Under the pieces are notes generated by a model. That model was not told the origin of the DNA and made no database searches. It saw only the letters and a list, made by a program, of their open reading frames with translations. From Cellulosimicrobium cellulans (GTDB lineage Bacteria > Actinomycetota > Actinomycetes > Actinomycetales > Cellulomonadaceae), in assembly GCF_006539945.1 (NCBI RefSeq), contig NZ_BJNZ01000010.1, positions 92,441 through 156,440 of the forward strand: a stretch of 64,000 nucleotides of DNA, in the 5' to 3' direction. Numbering within the stretch: the first letter of the stretch is position 1; each line of letters begins with the position of its first letter. Of the stretch, positions 37,115 to 44,721 are shown one piece after another. Made by a program: the position numbers and the translations under genes.

Positions 37115-38821
37115 ATGACCAGCACCACTCCAGAACGCACCGCCCCGCCCGGCGCGACCGGGACGTCCATGACCCGTCGCGAGGTCATGGAGTCCCTCTC
37201 CGGGATCCTCCTCGGCATGTTCGTCGCGATCCTCGCGAGCTCGATCGTCTCGAGCTCGCTCCCCAAGATCGTCAGCGACCTGGACGGCTCGCAGTCGTCC
37301 TACACCTGGGTCGTCACCTCGACCCTGCTCGCGATGACGATCTCGACCCCCATCTGGGGCAAGCTCGCCGACCTCACCAACCGCAAGGTCCTCATCCAGA
37401 TCGCACTCGTCGTCGCGGTCGTGTCCTCCGCGCTCGCGGGGCTCTCGCAGAACGTCGGCACCCTCATCGCGCTGCGCGCGTTCCAGGGCATCGGCGCCGG
37501 TGGCCTCATGGCGCTCGCCACGGTGCTCATCACCGACATCATCTCGCCGCGCGAGCGCGGCAAGTTCATGGGCCTCATGGGCGGCATCATGGCCGTCAGC
37601 CAGATCGGCGGACCGCTCCTCGGCGGCGTCCTCACCGACGCCGTGAGCTGGCGCCTCAACTTCTTCGTCGGCCTGCCGTTCGCCATCGCCGCGATCATCG
37701 TCCTCCAGCGCACGCTGCACCTGCCGAAGGTCGCGCGCCGCGTCGTCCGGATCGACTACTGGGGCGCGATCCTCATCAGCGTCGGCGTCTCCTCGCTCCT
37801 GCTGTGGGTGACGTTCGCCGGGCAGAACTTCGAGTGGCTCTCGTGGCAGACGTTCGCCATGGTCGGCGGCGCGGTCCTCGCGCTCGTCGGTGCCGTGCTC
37901 GTCGAGCGCGTGACGCCCGAGCCCCTCATCCCGCTGCACCTGTTCAAGAACCGCACGTTCGTCCTCGCGGTCGTCGCGTCCGTCGCCGTCGGCGTCGCGA
38001 TGTTCGGCACCGCCGTGTTCCTCAGCCAGTACATGCAGGTGGCGCGCGGCAAGACCCCGACCGAGTCGGGGCTCCTGACGATCCCGATGATCGTCGGAAC
38101 GTTCGTCGCGTCGACCCTGTTCGGTCAGCTCATCACGCGCTACGGCCGCTACAAGGCCTTCATGGTCACGGGTGGCGCGGTCCTCGTGGCGTCGCTGTTC
38201 GCGCTGTCGACGATCGACTACCACACGAGCTTCACGCTCATCAGCGTCTACCTGTTCTTCCTCGGCGTCAGCATGGGCATGCTCATGCAGAACCTCGTGC
38301 TCGCCGTGCAGAACACGCTCGACGTCGACGAGATGGGCGCCGGCACCTCGACCGTCGCCTTCTTCCGCAGCCTGGGCGGCGCGATCGGCGTGTCCGTGCT
38401 CGGCGCGGTGCTCGCGACCAAGGTCACGACGTCGATCCAGGACGGCCTGACCAGGCTCGGCGTCCCGGCCGACTCGATGGGCGGCGGCAACGCCGTGCCC
38501 GACGTCTCGACGCTGCCCGCGCCGATCAAGGACCTCGTCGAGAAGTCCTACGGCGACGGCATCGCCGAGATCTTCCTCGTCGCGGTGCCGCTCGCGCTCG
38601 TCGCGCTGATCGCCGTGTCGTTCCTCAAGGAGGTGCCGCTCGGCACCAAGACCGGCCTGCAGGAGCGCCTCGAGAAGGAGGCGGCCCTGCTCGGCTCGGA
38701 CGCCCCGGTCGACGCGACCCCGGGCCGTGTGACGCCGGCCGAGGAGACGGAGTCGACGCTCCTCGAGGCGTACGAGCCCGCGGGCGTCGTCGACGAGGCG
38801 GGGCCGCGCTCGTCGCGCTGA
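37115..38821 (+). CDS. DHA2 family multidrug exporter (EmrB/QacA type)
   Basis: 568 residues with about 14 hydrophobic segments. Motifs: TSTLLAMTISTPIWGKLADL, the helix 4 region LRAFQGIGAGGLMALATVL, and the exporter motif C-like GGIMAVSQIGGPLLGGVLTD in helix 5. A cytoplasmic tail of about 60 residues follows the last helix. Proton-driven drug efflux is the expected role. Downstream of and likely controlled by the MarR gene. Confidence 0.93.
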   Translation: MTSTTPERTAPPGATGTSMTRREVMESLSGILLGMFVAILASSIVSSSLPKIVSDLDGSQSSYTWVVTSTLLAMTISTPIWGKLADLTNRKVLIQIALVVAVVSSALAGLSQNVGTLIALRAFQGIGAGGLMALATVLITDIISPRERGKFMGLMGGIMAVSQIGGPLLGGVLTDAVSWRLNFFVGLPFAIAAIIVLQRTLHLPKVARRVVRIDYWGAILISVGVSSLLLWVTFAGQNFEWLSWQTFAMVGGAVLALVGAVLVERVTPEPLIPLHLFKNRTFVLAVVASVAVGVAMFGTAVFLSQYMQVARGKTPTESGLLTIPMIVGTFVASTLFGQLITRYGRYKAFMVTGGAVLVASLFALSTIDYHTSFTLISVYLFFLGVSMGMLMQNLVLAVQNTLDVDEMGAGTSTVAFFRSLGGAIGVSVLGAVLATKVTTSIQDGLTRLGVPADSMGGGNAVPDVSTLPAPIKDLVEKSYGDGIAEIFLVAVPLALVALIAVSFLKEVPLGTKTGLQERLEKEAALLGSDAPVDATPGRVTPAEETESTLLEAYEPAGVVDEAGPRSSR

Positions 38822-38831
38822 CCCCCGCACG

Positions 38832-38891
38832 CTGAGTGCAGGAATTCTGCGGTCTCGAATCGGTTCGAGGCCGCAGATTTCCTGCACTCAG
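38832..38891. repeat. 60-nt intergenic palindrome, CTGAGTGCA family, copy 1
   Basis: Two 30-nt arms with three mismatches and almost no loop; the tip reads GAATCGGTTCGA. Starts 11 bases after the DHA2 stop. Its sibling at 40412-40475 has the same ends and tip but a different middle that still pairs. Confidence 0.93.
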
Positions 38892-38970
38892 GGTGTTGGT
38901 CGGTCGTCCAGCGGGTGAGGTTTTTCGGACGGGCGTGACCCCGTGCCGTCCCGGGCGTCATGATGGGCGT

Positions 38971-39474
38971 GTGCCCGCCGAGACCGCTCCCACCCGCACC
39001 GTTCCCGACGCCGCGCGCGACGCCGAGCCGGACGTCGCGTACGTCGACCTCGAACGCGAGCTGCGGGTCCTGCTGCGCCGCGGCGGGGCGGCGGCGACCG
39101 CCATGGCGCGTCGGATCCACCCGGACCTCGAGGCGAGCGCGTACCCGCTCCTCGCGCACATCGCCGACCACCCCGGGATCCGCGGGTCGGAGCTCGCCGC
39201 GCACTTCGGCGTCGGCCGCGCGACGATCTCCCGCCAGCTCAGCCGGCTCCACGCCCTGGGTCTCGTCGCGCGCGAGGTCGACCCCGACGACTCGCGCGGC
39301 CAGCTCATCACGCTCACGCCCGACGGCGAGGCCCGGCTCCACGCCGCGCACAGCGGCCGGGTCGTCTCGATCACCGAGGCGCTCGACGGCTGGGACCGCG
39401 CCGACGTCGCAGCGCTCGCGGCGCTGCTGCACCGCTACTCCGAGGACGTCGTGCGCTGGGCCGCGAACCGGTGA
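38971..39474 (+). CDS. MarR family transcriptional regulator
   Basis: 167 residues. The DNA-binding helix-turn-helix is GSELAAHFGVGRATISRQLS near residue 73, with wing REVDPDDSRGQLITLTPDGE. Helical ends for dimerisation are present. Start GTG 38971 is preceded 6 nt upstream by CATGAT (38959-38964), a leaderless arrangement. Target unknown; the following gene is 19 bases away on the same strand. Confidence 0.9.
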   Translation: MPAETAPTRTVPDAARDAEPDVAYVDLERELRVLLRRGGAAATAMARRIHPDLEASAYPLLAHIADHPGIRGSELAAHFGVGRATISRQLSRLHALGLVAREVDPDDSRGQLITLTPDGEARLHAAHSGRVVSITEALDGWDRADVAALAALLHRYSEDVVRWAANR

Positions 39475-39493
39475 CGCCTCGCCCTGACCCGTC

Positions 39494-39955
39494 GTGACGG
39501 TGCCCGACGCCGCGCGCTCACCCCGCCCCGGCGCCTCGCCGGTGCTCTCGCGGCCCCGCCGACGGCGCCTCGCCGTCGCCCTCGTGCTCGGGGTCGTCGT
39601 GGTCGCGGGGCTCCTCGTCGCGACGCGGGTGCCCGACCCGTGGGGGGACGTCGGCGGTGACGTCCTCTACGCCGTCGCGACCTACGTGCTCGTGGTCCTC
39701 GTGCTCGCGCGCACCCGCCCGCTCGTCGCGGGCGCCCTCGCGCTCGGCTGGTGCTGGGCGGTCGAGGCCGTGCAGGCCACGGGGCTGGCGGCCGCCGTGA
39801 ACGACGCGGTCCCGCCCGCGGCGTGGCTGCTGGGCAGCACGTTCGCGGTGCGGGACCTGGTCTGCTATCTCGTGGGCGTCGGCCTCGCGTGCGCGGTCGA
39901 CACGTGGGCCGTCGCCCGGTGGGCTACTCCTCGCCGGCCTGGAAGGTCAGGCTGA
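39494..39955 (+). CDS. DUF2809-like membrane protein
   Basis: 153 residues with four hydrophobic segments ([74 protein letters not shown]). [11 protein letters not shown] is typical of DUF2809 proteins. The 3' end overlaps the msrB 3' end on the other strand by 32 bases. Function unknown. GTG 39500 is an alternative start. Confidence 0.72.
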   Translation: MTVPDAARSPRPGASPVLSRPRRRRLAVALVLGVVVVAGLLVATRVPDPWGDVGGDVLYAVATYVLVVLVLARTRPLVAGALALGWCWAVEAVQATGLAAAVNDAVPPAAWLLGSTFAVRDLVCYLVGVGLACAVDTWAVARWATPRRPGRSG

Positions 39956-40352
39956 CCGAGTTCATGCAGAACCGGTCGCCCGTCGGCGTCTGGGGCGCGT
40001 CGTCGAACACGTGGCCCAGGTGCGACCCGCAGCGCGCGCAGCGCACCTCCGTGCGCACCATGCCGAGGCTGCGGTCGGTGAGGAGCTCGACGCGGTCGCC
40101 CGCGAGCGGGCTGAAGAAGCTCGGCCACCCGCAGTGCGAGTCGAACTTGGTGTCCGAGCGGAACAGCTCGTTGCCGCACGCGCGACACGCGTAGACGCCG
40201 ACGCGCTTCTCGTCGAGGAGCTCGCCCGTCCAGGCGCGCTCGGTCCCCGCCTGCCGCAGCACGGCGAACTCCTGCGGCGACAGCTCGGCGCGCCACTCGT
40301 CGTCGGTCTTGACGACCTCGTAGGGCTGGTTGTCGTGGGTCTGGCTGGTCAT
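39924..40352 (-). CDS. msrB: Peptide methionine (R)-S-oxide reductase
   Basis: 142 residues. Reduces methionine R-sulfoxide in proteins. Zinc site: two CxxC pairs in [10 protein letters not shown] and [13 protein letters not shown]; catalytic cysteine in [11 protein letters not shown] at the C-terminus; substrate loop [15 protein letters not shown] lies 6 nt before ATG 40352. Cytosolic, no signal peptide. Confidence 0.97.
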   Translation of the reverse strand: MTSQTHDNQPYEVVKTDDEWRAELSPQEFAVLRQAGTERAWTGELLDEKRVGVYACRACGNELFRSDTKFDSHCGWPSFFSPLAGDRVELLTDRSLGMVRTEVRCARCGSHLGHVFDDAPQTPTGDRFCMNSVSLTFQAGEE

Positions 40353-40411
40353 GATCCACCTCCGACGATCCCAACCGCGCGCAGAGCCCCGGTGTTCCCG
40401 TCCCACCCATC

Positions 40412-40475
40412 CGCTGAGTGCATGAAATAGTCGCGGCCGAATCGGTTCGACCGCGACTATTTCATGCACTCAGCG
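40412..40475. repeat. 64-nt intergenic palindrome, CTGAGTGCA family, copy 2
   Basis: Two 32-nt arms with two mismatches and no real loop; same ends (CTGAGTGCAT) and tip (GAATCGGTTCGA) as the copy at 38832. It lies between the DEAD-box gene end and the msrB start, both on the minus strand. Confidence 0.93.
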
Positions 40476-40484
40476 TTGGGGGCG

Positions 40485-41993
40485 TCAGCGCGGGCTGGAG
40501 GTCGAGTAGACGGTGCTCGACCCGCCGGCGGGGCGCTGCGCGCGACCGCGGCCGCCGCGACGACGGCCGCCGCCCTGGCCCGCCGCGCCGTTCCCGGTGC
40601 CCGAGGCGCCGCGTCCGTCCCGGCCGCCCTCGGGGCGTCCCGCACCCGCCGGGCGCTGACCGCCCTGGCCGCGCTGCGCCGTCGTGCCCTGACCGGCGCC
40701 CTGGGCGGCGGGACGGCCGCCGCCCTGGCTGCCACGGTTGCGGCGCGACGCGCGCGACCCGCCGTTGGACGAGCCGGTGCCGCGCTTCGCCTGCGTCTGC
40801 GGCGGCGTGATGTCCGCCGGGCGCACGTACTCCGCGACCTCGCCGACGAGGCCCTTGATCGTCGCGTCGCCGGGGGCGACGGGCTTCGGCTGGGCCGTGA
40901 TCTTGGCCTTACGGGTCAGGTCGCGCACGTCGCCGCGCTGCTCCGGGAGCATGACGGTCACGACGACGCCCTCCGACCCGGCGCGCGCGGTGCGGCCCGA
41001 CCGGTGCAGGTATGCCTTGTGCTCGGCCGGCGGGTCGACGTGCACGACGAGCTCGACGTCGTCCACGTGGATGCCGCGCGCCGCGATGTCCGTCGCGACG
41101 AGCACCTTGACCGCGCCCGAGGAGAACGCCTCGAGGTTGCGCTCGCGCGCGCCCTGGCCGAGGTTGCCGTGCAGGTCGACGGCCGGGACGCCGCTCGCGG
41201 TGAGCTGCTTCGCGAGCTTCTTCGCCTGGTGCTTGGTGCGCATGAACAGCACGCGGCGGCCGGTGCCGGACGCGAGCTCGTGCACGATCTGCTTCTTCGC
41301 GTCCGCGTCGCGCACCGCGAGGATGTGGTGCGTCATCTGCGGGGGCGCGGCCGCGGCGTCGTCCACCGAGTGGCGCACCGGGTTGTTGAGGTAGCGCTTG
41401 ACGAGCTGGTCCACGCCGTTGTCGAGCGTCGCGGAGAACAGCATGCGCTGGCCCTGCTTGGGGGTCTTGTCCATGATGCGCTTCACGCCGGGCAGGAACC
41501 CGAGGTCGGCCATGTGGTCGGCCTCGTCGAGCACGGTGATCTCGATGGCGTCGAGCGTGAGCAGGCGCTGGTTGAGGAGATCCTCGAGACGGCCGGGGCA
41601 CGCGATGACGATGTCCACGCCCGTGTCGAGCGCGGCGACCTGGCGCGACTGCGCGACGCCGCCGAAGATCGTCGTCGTCACGAGGCCGAGCGCCTTCGCG
41701 ACGGGCTCCATCGTGGCGTTGATCTGGTTGGCGAGCTCGCGCGTCGGGCACAGCACGAGCGCGCGGGGCCGGCGCGGGTGGCGCGACGACTTGGCCCACG
41801 ACAGGCGCGAGACGGTCGGCAGCGAGAACGCGAGCGTCTTGCCGGAGCCTGTGCGGCCACGGCCGAGGACGTCACGGCCCTTCAGCGAGTCGGGCAGCGT
41901 GGCGGTCTGGATGGGGAACGGGGAGTCGATGCCCTGGCGCGAGAGCTCGCGCACGACGGGGGTGGGCAGGCCGAAATCGGCAAAGGAAGTCAC
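40485..41993 (-). CDS. DEAD-box RNA helicase (RhlE-like) with RGG-type tail
   Basis: 502 residues. Q motif FGLPTPVVRELSRQGIDSPF, motif I GRTGSGKTLAFSLP, Ia PTRELANQI, II DEADHMADLGF, III SATLD, VI HRSGRTARAG. The last 110 residues are Gly/Arg/Gln-rich and disordered, an RNA-binding tail common in actinobacterial cold-shock helicases. Expected role: RNA unwinding in ribosome assembly or mRNA decay. Confidence 0.95.
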   Translation of the reverse strand: MTSFADFGLPTPVVRELSRQGIDSPFPIQTATLPDSLKGRDVLGRGRTGSGKTLAFSLPTVSRLSWAKSSRHPRRPRALVLCPTRELANQINATMEPVAKALGLVTTTIFGGVAQSRQVAALDTGVDIVIACPGRLEDLLNQRLLTLDAIEITVLDEADHMADLGFLPGVKRIMDKTPKQGQRMLFSATLDNGVDQLVKRYLNNPVRHSVDDAAAAPPQMTHHILAVRDADAKKQIVHELASGTGRRVLFMRTKHQAKKLAKQLTASGVPAVDLHGNLGQGARERNLEAFSSGAVKVLVATDIAARGIHVDDVELVVHVDPPAEHKAYLHRSGRTARAGSEGVVVTVMLPEQRGDVRDLTRKAKITAQPKPVAPGDATIKGLVGEVAEYVRPADITPPQTQAKRGTGSSNGGSRASRRNRGSQGGGRPAAQGAGQGTTAQRGQGGQRPAGAGRPEGGRDGRGASGTGNGAAGQGGGRRRGGRGRAQRPAGGSSTVYSTSSPR

Positions 41994-42166
41994 AGGTGAT
42001 GGGCCTCTCGGGGCTCAAGGTCGGGGTCCGCCGCACGCAATCCGGGGGGATCTCCACGACGCGGGGCGCGCGGGATCGCGCTGCCCTCGAACATCCAGTG
42101 TCTCATGCCCGACGCCGGAGCACGGGTGAGGTGCGTCTCGTCCGCCTCTGCCGGGGTGGGTCCCTG

Positions 42167-42228
42167 CGCCGAACCCGGGGTTGCGGGGCACGCCGACGGT
42201 GCCGTGACCCGCAACCCCGGGTTCGGCG
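42167..42228. repeat. Perfect 21-bp palindrome, CGAACCCGGGGT family, copy 2
   Basis: Arms 42167-42187 and 42208-42228 match perfectly (CGCCGAACCCGGGGTTGCGGG and its complement); the 20-nt loop contains a smaller GGCAC/GTGCC stem. It lies between divergent genes, so it is not a terminator of either. Confidence 0.92.
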
Positions 42229-42256
42229 TGTCGAGCTCCTCACGGGCTGTGGTGGA

Positions 42257-43069
42257 ATGGCGCGCGTGCACGCGCTGACGTCCTCCCTCGCCGTAGACCT
42301 GGCCGTGCTGTCCGACGGCGGCACCACCTCGGGCGGCGACGTCGCCGCGTCCGTGGGGGACGTCGTGGGGCAGGTGTGGGAGGCCGCGACGACGCCCGTC
42401 GCTCCCCCGGCGACCGCCGTCGTCGTCGCGATGGGTGCGCTCGCCCTGGCGGTCGTGCTCGTGACGCCGGTGTGGCGCGTTGCGCGGCACGTCGTGACGA
42501 TCGCGCACGAGGCGTCGCACGCGCTCGCCGCGCTGCTCACCGGACGACGCCTCTCGGGTATCCGGCTGCACTCCGACACGTCCGGGCTCACCGTGTCGTC
42601 GGGCCGCCCGCGGGGGTTCGGCATGATCCTCACCGCGTTCATGGGATACGTCGGGCCGGGCCTCATCGGGCTCGGTGCCGCCGCGCTCCTCCGCCAGGGC
42701 TACGCGGTGGGGCTGCTGTGGCTGCTCGTCGTGCTGCTCGCCCTCATGCTGCTCCAGATCCGCAACTGGTTCGGGCTGTGGTCCGTGCTCGTCACGGGCG
42801 CCGCGCTCGTCGGCGTGTCGTGGTGGGCGACGCCCGACGTGCAGAGCGCCGTCGCCTACGCCGTCACCTGGTTCCTGCTGCTCGGCGCGGTCCGGCCGGT
42901 GCTCGAGCTGCAGAGCGAGCGGTCGCGCGGACGGGCGGCGACGTCCGACGCCGACATCCTCGCGCGCCTCACGCACATGCCCGGGCTGTTCTGGGTGGGC
43001 GTGTTCCTCGTCGTCACGCTCGGCGCCGCCGTGCTCGGCGGGTCGTGGATCGTGGGGCCGGCGGCCTGA
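42257..43069 (+). CDS. M50B-like membrane metalloprotease homologue
   Basis: 270 residues with at least six hydrophobic segments. IAHEASHALAALLTGRR near residue 90 holds the HExxH zinc motif within a membrane helix as in M50 proteases. A clear second-half zinc ligand is not obvious, so activity is uncertain. ATG 42257 is listed; GTG 42266 is an alternative because TGGAAT (42253-42258) would then be a -10 box 7 nt upstream. Confidence 0.82.
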   Translation: MARVHALTSSLAVDLAVLSDGGTTSGGDVAASVGDVVGQVWEAATTPVAPPATAVVVAMGALALAVVLVTPVWRVARHVVTIAHEASHALAALLTGRRLSGIRLHSDTSGLTVSSGRPRGFGMILTAFMGYVGPGLIGLGAAALLRQGYAVGLLWLLVVLLALMLLQIRNWFGLWSVLVTGAALVGVSWWATPDVQSAVAYAVTWFLLLGAVRPVLELQSERSRGRAATSDADILARLTHMPGLFWVGVFLVVTLGAAVLGGSWIVGPAA

Positions 43070-43089
43070 ACCGACCTGCCCGGACACGA

Positions 43090-43123
43090 CGACGGGCCGC
43101 CCGCCGGAGCGGACGGCCCGTCG
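43090..43123. terminator. Shared hairpin terminator
   Basis: Perfect 10-bp stem (CGACGGGCCG and complement, 43090-43099 and 43114-43123), 14-nt loop, between the convergent M50-like and HesB-like genes. Confidence 0.7.
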
Positions 43124-43200
43124 TGCGACCGAGGACGCGCCTGGAGGAGGAGGACGCGTCGTCGAGATCGTCCGGCGCGGGCGCCGGTAGAACTGGTGGG

Positions 43201-43482
43201 TCAGCCCTGAGGAGTCAGGACGAACGCCGGGCCCTGCGCGTTCGGGTCCGTGTCGAGCGTGAGGTTCGAGAGCGTCGGGGCCGTGGCGGACTCCACGAAC
43301 ACCTTCGCCTCACCGTCCTCGACGACCGTGTCGTCGGGCTGCGGGGCGGGCACGAGCGCGAGCTCGAAGCTGCCCGCCTGGTCCGCGGACTCGGCGATCC
43401 GCAGACCGCCTCCCTCGGGGACACCGGCCTGGGTCTGCAGGTCGTGGACAGCGGTACGGGCGTTGTCGGTCAGGGTGAGCAC
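43201..43482 (-). CDS. HesB/IscA-like protein lacking cysteines
   Basis: 93 residues, A-type iron-sulfur carrier fold by pattern (MLTLTDNARTAVHDLQTQAG, GGLRIAE). The family normally binds Fe-S with three cysteines; none is present here, so it cannot work as a classical carrier. Similar cysteine-less proteins occur in actinobacteria. GAGGAG is 6 nt before the GTG. Function unknown. Confidence 0.85.
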   Translation of the reverse strand: MLTLTDNARTAVHDLQTQAGVPEGGGLRIAESADQAGSFELALVPAPQPDDTVVEDGEAKVFVESATAPTLSNLTLDTDPNAQGPAFVLTPQG

Positions 43483-43723
43483 GAGAGCTCCTCTCGTCGC
43501 CGGGCGGAACCCTGCGGGACACGTCCGTGCGGCTCACGCCTGGCCGGCGTGACCTGCCGTCGGTGCACCCTCCCGCGGGCTCCTCGGTCCACTCCACCGA
43601 AACAAGAACGCGCGCCGCTCGCAAGCGAATCGCCCGATTCTCACCGAATTTCTCACGGAGCAAGACTGCGCGTGACAGCACCCGACGACGCGCGTAAGGT
43701 CCGCGCCCGCGCGCTTTTTACAC

Positions 43724-43791
43724 CGAGGTCGGCAGTTCCTGCCGAGGTCGGCGATCCCCGTTGCCGATCTCGACCGGGGCTGCCGAACTCG
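43724..43791. repeat. Intergenic palindrome, GAGGTCGGCA family, copy 2
   Basis: Arms 43724-43752 and 43763-43791 (29 nt, about six mismatches) around a 10-nt loop. Related to the palindrome at 24065 (shared CGAGGTCGGCA and CCGAGATCGGC parts). It lies between the HesB-like gene start and tRNA-Lys, i.e. between divergent transcripts. Confidence 0.82.
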
Positions 43792-43846
43792 ACACGAACC
43801 GCCGCCTCGGCACGCGGGTAACCTGTGCCTGGACGCCGAGCGTCCA

Positions 43847-43919
43847 GGGCCTCTAGCTCAATTGGCAGAGCTGCGGACTTTTAATCCGTAGGTTGTGGGT
43901 TCGAACCCCACGGGGCCCA
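43847..43919 (+). tRNA. tRNA-Lys (anticodon TTT)
   Basis: 73-nt cloverleaf: acceptor GGGCCTC pairs with GGGGCCC plus discriminator A; anticodon stem GCGGA/TCCGT with loop CTTTTAA (anticodon TTT); T arm GTGGGTTCGAACCCCAC. CCA is not encoded. Confidence 0.97.
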
Positions 43920-44001
43920 CTCCGTCCCTGCCACGGCACGGACGCCCGATGTTCACCAGCAGTTGGTTGCGCGCCGCGCCGCGGGGCCGGAACGTCGGGT
44001 C

Positions 44002-44241
44002 ATGGCGATCGAGGACGAGGACCGCGAGATCGACGTCGTGGTCGAGCGGATCAGTACGCGCTTCCCGGACGTGCCGGTGGACGACGTCCGCGACCAGGTG
44101 CTCGCGGAGCTCGGGCGGTACCAGACCGCGCACGTGCGCGACTTCGTCCCCGTCCTGGTGGAGAACGCGGTGTCGGACGTCCTGAGGTCGGGCGAGCGGT
44201 CGCCCCGCCCGCGGCGCAGGACCCCACGTCACGACCGATGA
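44002..44241 (+). CDS. Small three-helix-bundle dimerisation-domain protein
   Basis: 79 residues, acidic helical start (IEDEDREIDVVVERI), then FPDVPVDDVRDQVLAELGRY and VRDFVPVLVENAVSDVL, and a basic tail. Matches a small actinobacterial family annotated as three-helix bundle dimerisation domain; function unknown. ATG 44002 chosen as the family start. Confidence 0.75.
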   Translation: MAIEDEDREIDVVVERISTRFPDVPVDDVRDQVLAELGRYQTAHVRDFVPVLVENAVSDVLRSGERSPRPRRRTPRHDR

Positions 44242-44313
44242 GTCAGGGTGTGGGAGGGCGTCGGTAGGTTCACCAGCGGTTCGACCGAGCCGCCCCGACG
44301 ACGAGGAGCACGC

Positions 44314-44601
44314 ATGTCCTTCCAGGCCTATCTCGACGCGGTCGAGGACAAGACCGGCCTCACCCCGCGCCAGCTGGTCGACCTCGCGCACGAGCGCGGG
44401 TTCGACGAGTCCACGAAGGCGACGCCGATCCTCGAGTGGCTCCAGGCCGACTACGGGCTGGGACGGGGCCACGGGATGGCGATCGTGCACGTCATCACCA
44501 AGGGCCCGCAGATCTCCTCGAAGCACGTCGGGTCCGACGGCACGCACCGCGACGAGTCCGACACCCTGTGGCTCGACGGCAAGGCGACCAAGCCGGCCTG
44601 A
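44314..44601 (+). CDS. DUF4287 protein
   Basis: 95 residues. SFQAYLDAVEDKTGLTPRQL and the middle ILEWLQADYGLGRGHGMAI are typical of DUF4287, a small cytosolic family often next to DUF5655. GAGGAG precedes the ATG. A strong hairpin follows 45 bases later. Function not known. Confidence 0.88.
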   Translation: MSFQAYLDAVEDKTGLTPRQLVDLAHERGFDESTKATPILEWLQADYGLGRGHGMAIVHVITKGPQISSKHVGSDGTHRDESDTLWLDGKATKPA

Positions 44602-44646
44602 CGCCCCCGGACACCGCGCGGGTCCCCCGGTCGTGCCCCGCGCGCA

Positions 44647-44691
44647 CCGGTGCCCGACGACGTCCCGCGAGCGGGCGGCGTCGGGCACCGG
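44647..44691. terminator. Shared hairpin terminator
   Basis: 13-bp outer stem (CCGGTGCCCGACG with CGTCGGGCACCGG) and an inner CCCGC/GCGGG stem, between the convergent DUF4287 and GH64 genes. Confidence 0.75.
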
Positions 44692-44721
44692 GCGTGCTGC
44701 CGGGTCAGGGACCGGGCGGCG

